Part shown: positions 8,031 to 16,714 of the stretch, piece by piece | Numbering within the stretch: position 1 is the first letter of the stretch | How the letters are laid out: every line of letters begins with the position of its first letter | NCBI RefSeq assembly: GCF_003428335.1 | Contig: NZ_CP031704.1 | Span: forward strand, 2,232,001-2,296,000 | Direction of reading: 5' to 3' | Source of the DNA: Solimonas sp. K1W22B-7 | GTDB taxonomy: Bacteria > Pseudomonadota > Gammaproteobacteria > Nevskiales > Nevskiaceae | DNA: 64,000 bases | Program-made: the position numbers and the translations under genes | The notes under the pieces: generated by a model | What the model was told of the DNA's origin: nothing | Seen by the model: only the letters and a program-made list of their open reading frames with translations | The model's database searches: none

Positions 8031-9599
8031 ATGCGCATCAAGCAGGGAATCGTGGGTCTGGCGGCAGCATCGGTACTGGGCCTGCTGGCCGGTTGCGAAG
8101 GCGTGGGCGACGGCAGCGCGCCGGATCCCGATAGCGGGGTGATCACCAAGTCCGGCGGTACCGCGGCCCTGGGCAACAGCAAGCTGTTCACCTGTGTCGC
8201 CCAGCAGCTGCAGTACAACATTGCGTTCACCGGCGGCACCGGCACCGAGAACTTCACCAACCGCGCCAAATGGACCGCGGAGCCTGACGGCATCGTGACC
8301 GTCACCAACATCGGCCAGAAGGTGGTCCCGGAGGAGCTCGATCCGGACACCCACCAGCCGCTGGTCTACACCATTTCCGGCCTGGTGCTGCCCAAGGCCC
8401 CGGGTAACGTGGTCATCAAGGCCAATGCCTTCGGTATCGAGAAACAGATCGCGATGACGGTCGAGAATCCGGGCAGCGGAAGCCTGCGCCTGAAGGCGGT
8501 CGGCTACGGCGACCCCCTGTCCACGTCGATCAAGATGAACCACAACAGCACGCAGCAGCTGCAGCTGGTGGGCACGCTCGACGGCTTCGAGACCGACCTG
8601 TCGGCGTCGCTGAAGGAACTGGTTTTCGAAACCCCGGACGACACCGTCGCCACCTTCCTGGAATCCAATGGCGTGCAGACCAGCATCGTCCTGTCCAATG
8701 GCAAGGACTCCAACCCCCTGAACCCGACGCCGGTGCCCTTGAAGGACGGCGCCCTGAGGGTTCTGCCCAAGCTGATCGCCTGTCCCGCCGTGGGTGGCGT
8801 CGACAACCCCATCGTTGCCGGCGTCAAGATGGACGTGGCGGTCAAGGCCGCCACCGGCATGGTGATCCAGCGTGAGCTCGACAGCCCGGTCAACGGCAAC
8901 GTACTGGCCCTGGCCACTACCAGCGGCACCACGACGCTGGCCACCACCGAGATCCTGCGGACCTACGCCACTTTCGACGGCAACAGCGATCCGGCCCAGA
9001 ACCTGTCCAACCAGGTCTACGCCGTGTCCAGCAAGCCGGAGGTCATCGTGCAGCTGGCCTTCAGCCAGCCCACCGGCATCACCGCGCTGTCCACCGGCAC
9101 CGGCACCACGCCGCCCAAGCTCAGCGAGGACGTGACGCTGACCTACTGCCAGCCCGAGCCGCCGCCGAAGACCTTGCCGACCGGCTACGTCACCAAGTGC
9201 TGGCCGGGCAAGCCCACCGTGGCCTCGGCCGTGTTCAAGACCCGCCAGTCGACGCTGACCGATATCGCGGTGACGCCGGTCGACGGGGTCATCGAGGCGC
9301 TCAAGACCCTGCAGTTCCGTACCGTGGGCAGCTTCGACGGCGGCTTCAAGCAGGACATCACCCGCCACGTCACCTGGCAGGCGTTCGCCAACGACGGCGA
9401 AACCCGCTCGACCAAGGTAGGCATCGGCAGCGCCGGCAGCCTGCTGGCGGGCCTGGCGATCTCCGCCTTCCTGGAGAACACCGACGACGACGCCAGCAAC
9501 GGCACGCCGCTGCAGGACCGCACGGTCAAGATCAAGGCGACCAACAACGCCGCCACGGTCACCAAGACGCAGACGGTCACGGCGACGATCTCGCAATAG
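8031..9599 (+). CDS. Large outer-membrane-type lipoprotein with Big_2-like repeats, function unknown
   Basis: 522 residues. It starts MRIKQGIVGLAAASVLGLLAGC, a signal peptide ending in a lipobox (LLAGC), so it should be lipidated and sorted to the outer membrane or periplasm. The body is beta-rich and repetitive; the last part (STLTDIAVTPVDG ... DITRHVTWQAF) resembles bacterial Ig-like Big_2 modules, and an earlier stretch (GNVVIKANAFGIEKQIAMTV) may be another. I recognise no enzyme motif. ATG at 8031 is preferred because AAGGA sits 9 nt upstream (8017–8021); a TTG at 8010 is possible but lies before the signal sequence. It follows aspS by 21 nt and may be cotranscribed with it. Confidence 0.75.
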   Translation: MRIKQGIVGLAAASVLGLLAGCEGVGDGSAPDPDSGVITKSGGTAALGNSKLFTCVAQQLQYNIAFTGGTGTENFTNRAKWTAEPDGIVTVTNIGQKVVPEELDPDTHQPLVYTISGLVLPKAPGNVVIKANAFGIEKQIAMTVENPGSGSLRLKAVGYGDPLSTSIKMNHNSTQQLQLVGTLDGFETDLSASLKELVFETPDDTVATFLESNGVQTSIVLSNGKDSNPLNPTPVPLKDGALRVLPKLIACPAVGGVDNPIVAGVKMDVAVKAATGMVIQRELDSPVNGNVLALATTSGTTTLATTEILRTYATFDGNSDPAQNLSNQVYAVSSKPEVIVQLAFSQPTGITALSTGTGTTPPKLSEDVTLTYCQPEPPPKTLPTGYVTKCWPGKPTVASAVFKTRQSTLTDIAVTPVDGVIEALKTLQFRTVGSFDGGFKQDITRHVTWQAFANDGETRSTKVGIGSAGSLLAGLAISAFLENTDDDASNGTPLQDRTVKIKATNNAATVTKTQTVTATISQ

Positions 9600-9666
9600 C
9601 GCTGCCGGTTCTCCGTATTTTTCAGCGGCCCCCGCACCACAGGTAGTGGTCGGGGGCTGGTCGCGC

Positions 9667-9672
9667 TACAAT
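9667..9672 (+). promoter_or_regulatory. Possible -10 element of nadA
   Basis: TACAAT within CGCTACAATG, 40 nt before the nadA start, resembles a sigma-70 -10 box. No good -35 hexamer is seen at 16–18 nt upstream, and an imperfect GC-rich hairpin (about 9627–9657) overlaps that spot. Confidence 0.35.
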
Positions 9673-9712
9673 GTCTGGCTAATAACGGGCATTTTCAGGC
9701 CTGGAGGCCGAC

Positions 9713-10810
9713 ATGGCTGCCGCGCTCAAGATTGAGCATTTCAACCTGCTGGACGACGGCGAGTGCGACGCACGCATCCTTGCCGCCAAGAAGCTGCTGG
9801 GCAAGCGCCTGTGCATCCTCGGGCATCATTACCAGCGCAACGAAGTCTTCAAACACGCTGATTACACAGGGGATTCCCTGAAGCTGTCGCAGCTGGCCTC
9901 GACCACCGACGCCGAGTTCATCGTGTTCTGCGGCGTGCATTTCATGGCCGAGGTGGCGGATATCCTGACCGACGGCCAGCGCTCCGTGATCCTGCCGGAC
10001 CTTGCCGCCGGCTGCTCCATGGCCGACATGGCCAATCTCGTGAAGGTCAACAAGTGCTGGCAGGAGCTGTCCGGGATTTTCGATCCGGATCAGACGGTTA
10101 CGCCGGTTACTTACATCAATTCCGCAGCTGACCTGAAGGCCTTCTGCGGCAACCACGGCGGCATCGTCTGCACCTCCAGCAACGCCCGCGCGGTGCTGGA
10201 ATGGAGCTTCGCCCGCCGCAACAAGGTGCTGTTCTTCCCCGACCAGCACCTGGGCCGCAACACCGCCAAGAACATGGGCATCGGCCTGGACGAGATGATC
10301 GTCTGGGATTTCAACAAGCCCCTGGGCGGCAACACGCCCGAGGCGATCCGCGCCGCCCGGATGATCCTGTGGAAGGGCTTCTGCTCGGTGCACCAGATGT
10401 TCCAGCCGGCGCACATCGACAATTTCCGCAGCCGCCACCCGGAAGGCAAGGTCATCAGCCACCCGGAAAACGCCCTGCAGGTTTGCGAGAAGAGCGACTA
10501 CGTCGGCAGCACCGAGTACATCCTGCGTACCGTGCGCGCCTCGCAGACGGGCGACCACTGGCTGGTCGGCACCGAGCTGAACCTGGTCAACCGCCTGGCC
10601 GACGAGATGAAGCCCAAGGGCATCAAGGTGGAGTTCATGTCGCCCACCGTGTGCATGTGCTCGACCATGTTCCGCACCGACCCGCAGCACCTGGCCTGGT
10701 GCCTGGACAACCTGGTGACCGGCAAGGTCGTCAACCAGATCCGCGTGCCGGCCGAGATCGCCAGGCCCGCCAAGGCGGCGCTGGAGCTGATGCTGGAAGT
10801 GGTGGATTGA
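9713..10810 (+). CDS. nadA: Quinolinate synthase A
   Basis: 365 residues. NadA condenses iminoaspartate (from NadB) with dihydroxyacetone phosphate to give quinolinate for NAD synthesis, using one [4Fe-4S] cluster. Family landmarks are ILGHHYQRNEV, the substrate-binding DSLKLSQ, FCGVHFMAEVA, LPDLAAGCSMADM, CTSSNARAVLEWSF, FFPDQHLGRNTA, and the C-terminal Cys-rich VCMCSTMFRTDP. Candidate cluster cysteines are in FCGV, AGCS/VCTSS and CMCS. GGAG at 9705–9708 fixes the ATG. nadB and nadC are not in the window. Followed by palindrome B and glyA. Confidence 0.96.
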   Translation: MAAALKIEHFNLLDDGECDARILAAKKLLGKRLCILGHHYQRNEVFKHADYTGDSLKLSQLASTTDAEFIVFCGVHFMAEVADILTDGQRSVILPDLAAGCSMADMANLVKVNKCWQELSGIFDPDQTVTPVTYINSAADLKAFCGNHGGIVCTSSNARAVLEWSFARRNKVLFFPDQHLGRNTAKNMGIGLDEMIVWDFNKPLGGNTPEAIRAARMILWKGFCSVHQMFQPAHIDNFRSRHPEGKVISHPENALQVCEKSDYVGSTEYILRTVRASQTGDHWLVGTELNLVNRLADEMKPKGIKVEFMSPTVCMCSTMFRTDPQHLAWCLDNLVTGKVVNQIRVPAEIARPAKAALELMLEVVD

Positions 10811-10821
10811 CCGTTTTCTCA

Positions 10822-10891
10822 GTCCGCAAATCAACGCGAATGAACGCGAATCGCGCTTTTCATTTGCGTTGATTTGCGTTCATTCGCGGAC
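10822..10891. repeat. 10-bp-periodic palindrome, copy B
   Basis: Left arm GTCCGCAAATCAACGCGAAT continues with a third unit; the right arm ends CATTCGCGGAC. The loop is only about 10 nt. It lies between co-directional nadA and glyA, 27 nt before the glyA start, so it would form a hairpin in a nadA–glyA transcript or in the glyA 5' leader. No T-tract follows. Confidence 0.88.
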
Positions 10892-10918
10892 CCGAAATTC
10901 TTTTAGAGACAGCAGACC

Positions 10919-12205
10919 ATGTGGACCAACGCCCCGAGCCTCGCCCAATTCGACCCTGAGCTGAACGCCGCCATCCAGAAGGAAGCGGGCCGCCAGGAAG
11001 CGCACATCGAGCTGATCGCCTCCGAGAACTACGCCAGCCCCGCGGTGATGGAAGCGCAGGGCTCGGGCCTGACCAACAAGTACGCCGAGGGTTATCCCGG
11101 CAAGCGCTACTACGGCGGCTGCGAGTTCGTCGACGTCGCCGAGCAGCTGGCGATCGACCGGCTCAAGCAGCTGTTCGACTGCGACTACGCCAACGTCCAG
11201 CCGCACTCCGGCGCCCAGGCCAACGCCGCCATCTTCCTGGCCCTGGTCAACCCTGGCGACACCGTCATGGGCATGAACCTGGCCCAGGGCGGCCACCTGA
11301 CCCACGGCAACCCCGCCAACTTCTCCGGCAAGCACTACAAGATCGTGCCCTATGGCCTGGACCCGGTGTCCGGCGTCATCAACTACGACGAAATGGAGCG
11401 CATCGCCCTGGAGACCCAGCCGAAGATGATCATCGGCGGCTTCTCGGCCTACAGCCGCCTGAAGGACTGGAAGCGCATGCGCGAGATCGCCGACAAGGTC
11501 GGCGCCCTCTTCTGGGTCGACATGGCCCACGTCGCCGGCCTGGTCGCCGCCGGGGAATACCCCAGCCCGCTGCCCTACGCCCACGTCGTCACCAGCACCA
11601 CCCACAAGACCCTGCGCGGCCCGCGTGGCGGCATCATCCTGAGCAAGGGCCAGAGCGAGGAGTTCAACAAGAAGCTGAACTCCGCCGTCTTCCCCGGCAT
11701 CCAGGGCGGCCCGCTGATGCACGTCATCGCCGCCAAGGCCGTGGCCTTCAAGGAAGCGCTGGACCCCAGCTTCAAGGTCTACCAGAAGCAGGTCGTGGCC
11801 AACGCCCGCGCCATGGCCAAGGTGCTGCTCGACCGCGGCTACAAGGTGGTGTCGGGCGGCACCGACAACCACCTGTTCCTGCTGGACCTGATCGCCAAGA
11901 ACGTCACCGGCAAGGACGCCGAGGCCGTGCTGGGCCGTGCCCACCTGACGGTCAACAAGAACTCCGTGCCCAACGACCCCAAGTCGCCGTTCGTGACCTC
12001 GGGCCTGCGCCTGGGCTCGCCGGCCTCGACCACCCGCGGCTTCAAGGAAGCGGAGATGGCCAAGGTGGCAAACTGGATCGCCGACCTGGTCGATGCGATG
12101 AGCGCCGGGGCCGATGTCGAGGCGGTGGTGACGCGCGTGCGCGGTGAGGTCGAGCAGCTCTGCGCCGGCTTCCCGGTGTACGGCTCGGTCAAGAAGGCGG
12201 CCTGA
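10919..12205 (+). CDS. glyA: Serine hydroxymethyltransferase
   Basis: 428 residues, PLP fold-type I enzyme that interconverts serine and glycine with tetrahydrofolate and feeds one-carbon metabolism. Visible motifs: [57 protein letters not shown] (PLP ring aspartate) and the Schiff-base lysine K230 in [16 protein letters not shown]. Full length (E. coli 417). It starts the glyA–nrdR–rib run, a common order in gammaproteobacteria. Confidence 0.97.
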   Translation: MWTNAPSLAQFDPELNAAIQKEAGRQEAHIELIASENYASPAVMEAQGSGLTNKYAEGYPGKRYYGGCEFVDVAEQLAIDRLKQLFDCDYANVQPHSGAQANAAIFLALVNPGDTVMGMNLAQGGHLTHGNPANFSGKHYKIVPYGLDPVSGVINYDEMERIALETQPKMIIGGFSAYSRLKDWKRMREIADKVGALFWVDMAHVAGLVAAGEYPSPLPYAHVVTSTTHKTLRGPRGGIILSKGQSEEFNKKLNSAVFPGIQGGPLMHVIAAKAVAFKEALDPSFKVYQKQVVANARAMAKVLLDRGYKVVSGGTDNHLFLLDLIAKNVTGKDAEAVLGRAHLTVNKNSVPNDPKSPFVTSGLRLGSPASTTRGFKEAEMAKVANWIADLVDAMSAGADVEAVVTRVRGEVEQLCAGFPVYGSVKKAA

Positions 12206-12232
12206 TCGGCCACCCGGGCAAGGCAAGACACG

Positions 12233-12760
12233 ATGCAATGCCCGTTCTGCAAGGCACCTGATACCCGCGTGATCGACTCGCGCCTGGCGGAGGACGGCAC
12301 GCAGGTGCGTCGCCGCCGCCAGTGCGAGCGCTGCGACGGTCGCTACACGACCTTCGAGAAGGCGCAGCTGCAGATGCCCAACATCGTCAAGCGCAGCGGC
12401 GATCCCGAGCCCTACGCCGAGGACAAGCTGCGCCGCGGCATCGAGAGCGCCTGCTACAAGCGCCTGGTGACGGCCGAGCAGATGGACCACGCCATCGAGA
12501 GTGTCGAGCGCAAGCTGCGCGCCTCCACCGAGCGTGAAGTGCCTTCGCGCCTGGTCGGCGAGTGGGTGATGGAGGAACTGCGCGACCTGGACCACGTCGC
12601 CTACGTGCGCTTCGCCTCGATCTACCGCCGCTTCGAAGACGTCAACGCCTTTCGCGAGGAAATCGAGAAGCTGCAGAAGATGCCCACCGCCGAGCAGCGC
12701 CGCTCGCAGATGTCGCTGATCGAGGCGGAAGCCTCCGCCGCCAAGCCGAAGAAGGGCTGA
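12233..12760 (+). CDS. nrdR: Transcriptional repressor NrdR
   Basis: 175 residues. The N-terminal zinc ribbon has CPFCKAPDTRVIDSR and RRRQCERCDGRYTTFE (four cysteines); an ATP-cone domain follows from about residue 49 (NIVKRSGDPEPYAEDKLRRGI). NrdR senses ATP/dATP and represses ribonucleotide reductase operons through NrdR boxes. The C-terminus has a charged extension (about 155–175) beyond the ATP-cone. It sits 27 nt after glyA and 2 nt before ribD, the standard order. Confidence 0.97.
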   Translation: MQCPFCKAPDTRVIDSRLAEDGTQVRRRRQCERCDGRYTTFEKAQLQMPNIVKRSGDPEPYAEDKLRRGIESACYKRLVTAEQMDHAIESVERKLRASTEREVPSRLVGEWVMEELRDLDHVAYVRFASIYRRFEDVNAFREEIEKLQKMPTAEQRRSQMSLIEAEASAAKPKKG

Positions 12761-12762
12761 GC

Positions 12763-13950
12763 GTGCAGTCGCAAGAAGCCGCGCAGTGGATGGCGCGCGC
12801 GCTGCGGCTCGCGGAGCAGGGCCGTTACGGCACCCATCCCAATCCCCGCGTCGGCTGCGTGATCGTGCGTGACGGCGAGGTGGTGGGAGAGGGCTGGCAC
12901 CAGCGCGCCGGCGAGCCGCATGCCGAGGTCTACGCGCTGCGTGAGGCCGGCGAGCGTGCCCGCGGCGCCGAGGTCTTCGTCACCCTGGAACCCTGCAGCC
13001 ACCACGGCCGCACGCCGCCCTGCGCCGACGCGCTGGTCCAGGCGGGCGTGTCGCGGGTCTGGTCGGCAATGCAGGACCCCAATCCGCTGGTGGCCGGCCA
13101 GGGCCTGGAACGCTTGCGCGCCGCCGGCATCGCCACCGAGTGCGGCTTGCTGGAGAAAGACGCGCAGCGTCTCAACCGCGGCTTCGTCTCGCGCATGACG
13201 CGCGGCCGGCCGTTCCTGGTGCTGAAGCTGGCCGCGAGCCTCGACGGCCGCACCGCCATGGCCTCCGGCGAATCGCAGTGGATCACCGGTGCCGAGGCGC
13301 GCGCCGACGTGCATCGCCTGCGCGCCGAGACGGGTGCGGTGATGACCGGGCCCGGTACGGTGCTGGCCGACGATCCGCAGCTCACTGTGCGCATCACTCC
13401 CGTTGAGCTTGGTGCCGCCATCCATGGCGCGACAGCAGGAGGACATTTACCCCCCGCGACGCCATCCATGGCGTCGCCTGCCGGAGGGAACAGTGCCATT
13501 CAAGGCACTGTTCCTTATCTCCGGCAGCCAGACCGCATCGTCCTGGATACCCGTGCCCAGGTTCCGGCCGGTGCCAAGGTCTGGGCCGAGGGCGCGCGGC
13601 GCCTCTGGCTGACGGCAGGCGCGGGCGCAGCCCCGGCCGGTGTCGAACGCCTGGTCTGCGCCATGGACTCGAACGCTGCACTGGACCTGGCTGCCGCCCT
13701 GCGGCTGTTGGGAGAGAAGCAGGTCAACGAAGTCCTGCTGGAATGCGGTCCGCGCCTGGCCGGCGCCTTCCTGCAGTCCGGCCTGGTCGACGAGGTGGTG
13801 GCCTACGTGGCGCCGACCTTCCTGGGCCACGAGGCGCGGCCCTTCGCGACGCTGCCGGGCCTGGAAAAACTGTCGCAGCGCCTGCCATGGCGTTTCGCCG
13901 GGGTGCGGCAGGTGGGCGCGGACCTGCGCCTGACGCTGCAGCCTGCATAG
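12763..13950 (+). CDS. ribD: Bifunctional riboflavin deaminase/reductase with in-frame palindromic insert
   Basis: 395 residues from the GTG at 12763, two bases after the nrdR stop. The N-terminal deaminase domain has the zinc-site motifs GEPHAEVYALREAG and EPCSHHGRTPPCADAL; the C-terminal reductase domain has LKLAASLDGRTAMASGES and the glycine-rich LLECGPRLAGAFL. It performs the deamination and side-chain reduction steps of riboflavin synthesis. Between LADDPQLTVRI and RQPDRIVLDT lies a Gly/Ala/Pro/Ser-rich stretch of roughly 30 extra residues relative to typical RibD, encoded by nested palindromes at 13456–13527. The frame is kept, and all catalytic motifs flank it, so the enzyme is probably active with a surface loop. 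Confidence 0.93.
   Translation: MQSQEAAQWMARALRLAEQGRYGTHPNPRVGCVIVRDGEVVGEGWHQRAGEPHAEVYALREAGERARGAEVFVTLEPCSHHGRTPPCADALVQAGVSRVWSAMQDPNPLVAGQGLERLRAAGIATECGLLEKDAQRLNRGFVSRMTRGRPFLVLKLAASLDGRTAMASGESQWITGAEARADVHRLRAETGAVMTGPGTVLADDPQLTVRITPVELGAAIHGATAGGHLPPATPSMASPAGGNSAIQGTVPYLRQPDRIVLDTRAQVPAGAKVWAEGARRLWLTAGAGAAPAGVERLVCAMDSNAALDLAAALRLLGEKQVNEVLLECGPRLAGAFLQSGLVDEVVAYVAPTFLGHEARPFATLPGLEKLSQRLPWRFAGVRQVGADLRLTLQPA
13456..13527. repeat. Palindromic element inserted in frame in ribD
   Basis: Two adjacent hairpins. GCGACGCCAT-CC-ATGGCGTCGC (13456–13477) is followed by a 20-bp stem: left arm CTGCCGGAGGGAACAGTGCC (13478–13497), right arm 13504–13527, with a 6-nt loop and a small TTAT bulge. 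A further partial copy of CCATCCATGGCG sits just upstream near 13418. The element encodes part of the extra loop of RibD without breaking the frame. I see no second copy in the window. Confidence 0.8.
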
Positions 13951-13963
13951 AGGAGATTGGAGC

Positions 13964-14563
13964 ATGTTCACCGGAATCATCGAGGCCCTGGGCCGCATCG
14001 CCAGCGTGGAGACCGTCGGCGGCGACCGCCGCATGCGTTTCGAGGCGCCCGGCTTCCTGCACGGCAGCGGCCTGGGCGACAGCATCGCGGTCAACGGCGT
14101 CTGCCTGACGGCGGTGGAGTTCAGCGACGACCACTTCATCGCCGACCTGTCGTCCGAGACCCTGAATCTCACCACCGCCAGCCGCTGGCAGGCCGGGCAG
14201 GCGGTGAACCTGGAGCGGGCGCTGACGCCCTCCAAGCCGCTGGGCGGCCATATGGTCTCCGGCCACGTCGACGGTCTGGGCTGGCTGCTGGGCCGGCACG
14301 AGGAAGCCCGCTCCTGGCGCATGCAGTTCGAAGCGCCGGCCGCGCTGGCCCGCTATATCGCCCAGAAGGGCTCGATCTGCATCGACGGCATCAGCCTGAC
14401 CGTGAACGAGGTCGAGGGTAGCCGGTTTGGGGTTAACATCATCCCCCACACGCTGACCCACACCACGCTGGGCGGGCTCGCGGCGGGGGATCCGGTCAAT
14501 CTCGAGGTGGACCAGATCGCGCGCTACCTGGAGCGGCTGCTGGCCGCAAGGAACGAAGTATGA
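13964..14563 (+). CDS. ribE: Riboflavin synthase, alpha subunit
   Basis: 199 residues, two lumazine-binding beta-barrel repeats. It dismutates two 6,7-dimethyl-8-ribityllumazine molecules to riboflavin. The start MFTGIIEALGRI is diagnostic; repeat 1 has SIAVNGVCLTAVEF and repeat 2 SICIDGISLTVNEV, with GGHMVSGHVDG between. GAGGAG lies just upstream of the ATG. The last four bases (ATGA) overlap ribBX. Confidence 0.97.
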   Translation: MFTGIIEALGRIASVETVGGDRRMRFEAPGFLHGSGLGDSIAVNGVCLTAVEFSDDHFIADLSSETLNLTTASRWQAGQAVNLERALTPSKPLGGHMVSGHVDGLGWLLGRHEEARSWRMQFEAPAALARYIAQKGSICIDGISLTVNEVEGSRFGVNIIPHTLTHTTLGGLAAGDPVNLEVDQIARYLERLLAARNEV

Positions 14564-15768
14564 GCAACCAGAAAGTGACGAACATCGAAACCGCTGCAGG
14601 CGTCATTGAGAAAGAATTCCGGTCGCCTGCACTTGCGCATAGCGCGTCGCGTCCGCGCGGGCTGGACTCCACCGAAGACATCATCGCCGACCTCAAGGCC
14701 GGCAAGATGGTGATCCTGATGGACGACGAGGACCGCGAGAACGAAGGCGACATCATCATGGCCGCCGAATGCGTGCGGGCCGAGGACATCAACTTCATGG
14801 CGCGCTACGGGCGTGGCCTGATCTGCCTGACGCTGTCGCAGGAGCGCTGCCGCCAGCTGCGCCTGCCGCAGATGGTTTCGCACAACGAAGAGAGCCACAA
14901 GACCGCCTTCACCGTCTCGATCGAGGCGGCGCAGGGTGTCACCACCGGCATCTCCGCGCATGACCGCGCCCGCACCGTGCAGGCGGCGGTGAAGAAGGAC
15001 GCGCGGCCGGAAGACCTGGTGCAGCCCGGCCACATCTTCCCGCTGATGGCCCAGCCCGGCGGCGTACTGACGCGCGCAGGCCACACCGAGGCGGGCTGCG
15101 ACCTGGCGCGCCTGGCCGGCTTCGAGCCGGCGGCGGTGATCGTGGAGATCCTCAACGAGGACGGCACCATGGCGCGGCGCCCGGACCTGGAAGTGTTCGC
15201 GCGCGAGCACGGCCTGAAGATCGGGACCATCGCCGACCTGATCCGCTACCGCCTGCACAACGAGCACACCATCGAGCGCGTGGCCGAAACCCACGTCACC
15301 ACCGAGTTCGGCGATTTCCGCTTGGTGACCTACCAGGATTCGATCGACAACACGGTGCACCTGGCGCTGGTCCGCGGCGACGTCGACAGTGCCAGGCCGA
15401 CGCTGGTGCGCGTGCATATCCGCAACACCCTGCAGGACGTACTCGGCGTACGGCACGAGGACTTCGCCTGGCCGCTGCGTCTGGCGCTCAAGCGTGTCGC
15501 CGAGGAAGGTAACGGCGTCGTCGTGCTGCTGCGCAAGCCCGAGGCACCGCGCGAGCTGGTGCAGCAGATCATCTCCCTGAACAAGGAAGCGGCCGGCGAC
15601 GAGCATCACGACCCGCGGCCGATGCTGCGCACCTACGGTATCGGTGCGCAAATCCTGTTCGACCTCGGCGTGCGCAAGATGCGCGTGCTGTCCTCGCATT
15701 ACCGCATGCAGGCCATTTCGGGCTTCGGCCTGGAAGTGGTGGATCACGTCGTTCCCGAGAAAAAGTAA
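14560..15768 (+). CDS. ribB: 3,4-dihydroxy-2-butanone-4-phosphate synthase with degenerate GTP cyclohydrolase II domain (RibBX type)
   Basis: 402 residues. The N-terminal half is a complete DHBP synthase ([29 protein letters not shown]), which makes the four-carbon precursor of lumazine from ribulose 5-phosphate. The C-terminal half has the GCHII fold but lacks the three zinc cysteines: the expected ECxxxDxxxSxxCDC region reads [16 protein letters not shown]. It ends [17 protein letters not shown]..., still GCHII-like. This matches the RibBX variant known in Proteobacteria, so a separate RibA should exist outside the window. N-terminal residues 1–33 are an unusual extension before the DHBP core. 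Confidence 0.93.
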   Translation: MSNQKVTNIETAAGVIEKEFRSPALAHSASRPRGLDSTEDIIADLKAGKMVILMDDEDRENEGDIIMAAECVRAEDINFMARYGRGLICLTLSQERCRQLRLPQMVSHNEESHKTAFTVSIEAAQGVTTGISAHDRARTVQAAVKKDARPEDLVQPGHIFPLMAQPGGVLTRAGHTEAGCDLARLAGFEPAAVIVEILNEDGTMARRPDLEVFAREHGLKIGTIADLIRYRLHNEHTIERVAETHVTTEFGDFRLVTYQDSIDNTVHLALVRGDVDSARPTLVRVHIRNTLQDVLGVRHEDFAWPLRLALKRVAEEGNGVVVLLRKPEAPRELVQQIISLNKEAAGDEHHDPRPMLRTYGIGAQILFDLGVRKMRVLSSHYRMQAISGFGLEVVDHVVPEKK

Positions 15769-15770
15769 AA

Positions 15771-16262
15771 GTGAAGAAACTGAAGACCGGTTACGCCGCC
15801 CCCAGGAAGCCTGGCAAGAAGGAATTCTCCGGCGTGCGCGTCGCGCTGCTGGCCACGCGCTGGAACGTCGACATCGTCGACGCGCTGCTCAAGGGCGCGC
15901 GCGAGTGCTGCAAGGACTGGGGCGTGAGCGACGACAACGTCAAGGTCTACTACGCGCCCGGTGCCTACGAGATCCCGCTGGCGGCGCAGACCATTCTCGA
16001 CAGTGGCGAGGCCGACACGGTGGTGACGCTCGGCGCGGTGATCCGCGGCGATACACCGCACTTCGAATTCGTCGCCGGCGAATGCTCTCGCGGCCTGATG
16101 GACGTGCAGCTCAAGACCGGCGGCCCGGTGGGCTTCGGCGTGCTGACGGTGAACACCGTCGAGCAGGCCTGGGAACGCGCCGGCCCTGGCAACACCAACA
16201 AGGGCTACGAGGCTGCCGCAGCGGCACTCGAGATGCTGCGCCTGGTCCGGAGCCTTGCATGA
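15771..16262 (+). CDS. ribH: 6,7-dimethyl-8-ribityllumazine synthase
   Basis: 163 residues from a GTG two bases after the ribBX stop. It condenses the pyrimidine and DHBP products to lumazine. Family motifs: VALLATRWNVDIVDALLKGA, APGAYEIPLAAQ, LGAVIRGDTPHFEFVAGE (with catalytic His) and GVLTVNTVEQAWERAG. A basic tail of about 20 residues (MKKLKTGYAAPRKPGKKEF) precedes the core. The stop overlaps the nusB start by ATGA. Confidence 0.96.
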   Translation: MKKLKTGYAAPRKPGKKEFSGVRVALLATRWNVDIVDALLKGARECCKDWGVSDDNVKVYYAPGAYEIPLAAQTILDSGEADTVVTLGAVIRGDTPHFEFVAGECSRGLMDVQLKTGGPVGFGVLTVNTVEQAWERAGPGNTNKGYEAAAAALEMLRLVRSLA

Positions 16263-16708
16263 GCGAGGCCCAGCCGCAGCAGTCCCGCCGTGGCCTCGCA
16301 CGTCGCCTGACCGTGCAGGCCCTGTACCAGTGGCTGCTCAACGAGACCTTTCCCGAAGTGCTGCTCAAGCAGTTCCGCGAGCAGGAGGAAGGCCTCGGCC
16401 GTGCCGATCCGGCCTACTTCGAGCTGTTGCTCAAGGGCGTGGTGGACAACGCGCCGGAGCTGACGCTGGCGATCACCCCGCACCTGGACCGCCCGCTGAA
16501 CCAGCTCGACCCGGTGGAGCACGCGATCCTGCTGGTCGGCGCCTACGAGCTGCAGTTCTGCCCCGACGTGCCCTGGAAGGTCGCCGTGAACGAAGCCGTG
16601 AACCTCGCCAAGACCTTTGGCGCGGAAGAAGGCTTCAAGTTCGTCAACGGCGTGCTCGACAAGATGGCGCGGGGCTCGCGCAGCGCCGAAATGAAGTCCG
16701 GCCAGTAA
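16259..16708 (+). CDS. nusB: Transcription antitermination factor NusB
   Basis: 149 residues, all-helical RNA-binding protein that pairs with NusE/S10 in rRNA antitermination complexes. The segments RRLTVQALYQWLLNE, LDPVEHAILLVGAYEL and VAVNEAVNLAKTFGAEEGFKFVNGVLD are the conserved NusB signature. The ATG overlaps the ribH stop. The ribH–nusB–thiL order is widespread. Confidence 0.97.
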   Translation: MSEAQPQQSRRGLARRLTVQALYQWLLNETFPEVLLKQFREQEEGLGRADPAYFELLLKGVVDNAPELTLAITPHLDRPLNQLDPVEHAILLVGAYELQFCPDVPWKVAVNEAVNLAKTFGAEEGFKFVNGVLDKMARGSRSAEMKSGQ

Positions 16709-16714
16709 AACCCG

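Noticed and set aside
6150-9596. Very long open frame on the minus strand, antisense to aspS and the lipoprotein
   Set aside because: The plus strand encodes a clear AspRS. The antisense product is rich in His/Gln/Gly/Arg/Ala low-complexity sequence, as expected from reading high-GC genes backwards.
9627-9657. Terminator between the lipoprotein gene and nadA
   Set aside because: The GC-rich hairpin is imperfect and has no T-tract; it is mentioned only in the nadA promoter entry.
13964-16262. FMN riboswitch for the riboflavin genes
   Set aside because: No RFN-like conserved sequence is seen before ribD, ribE, ribBX or ribH; the genes overlap or abut.
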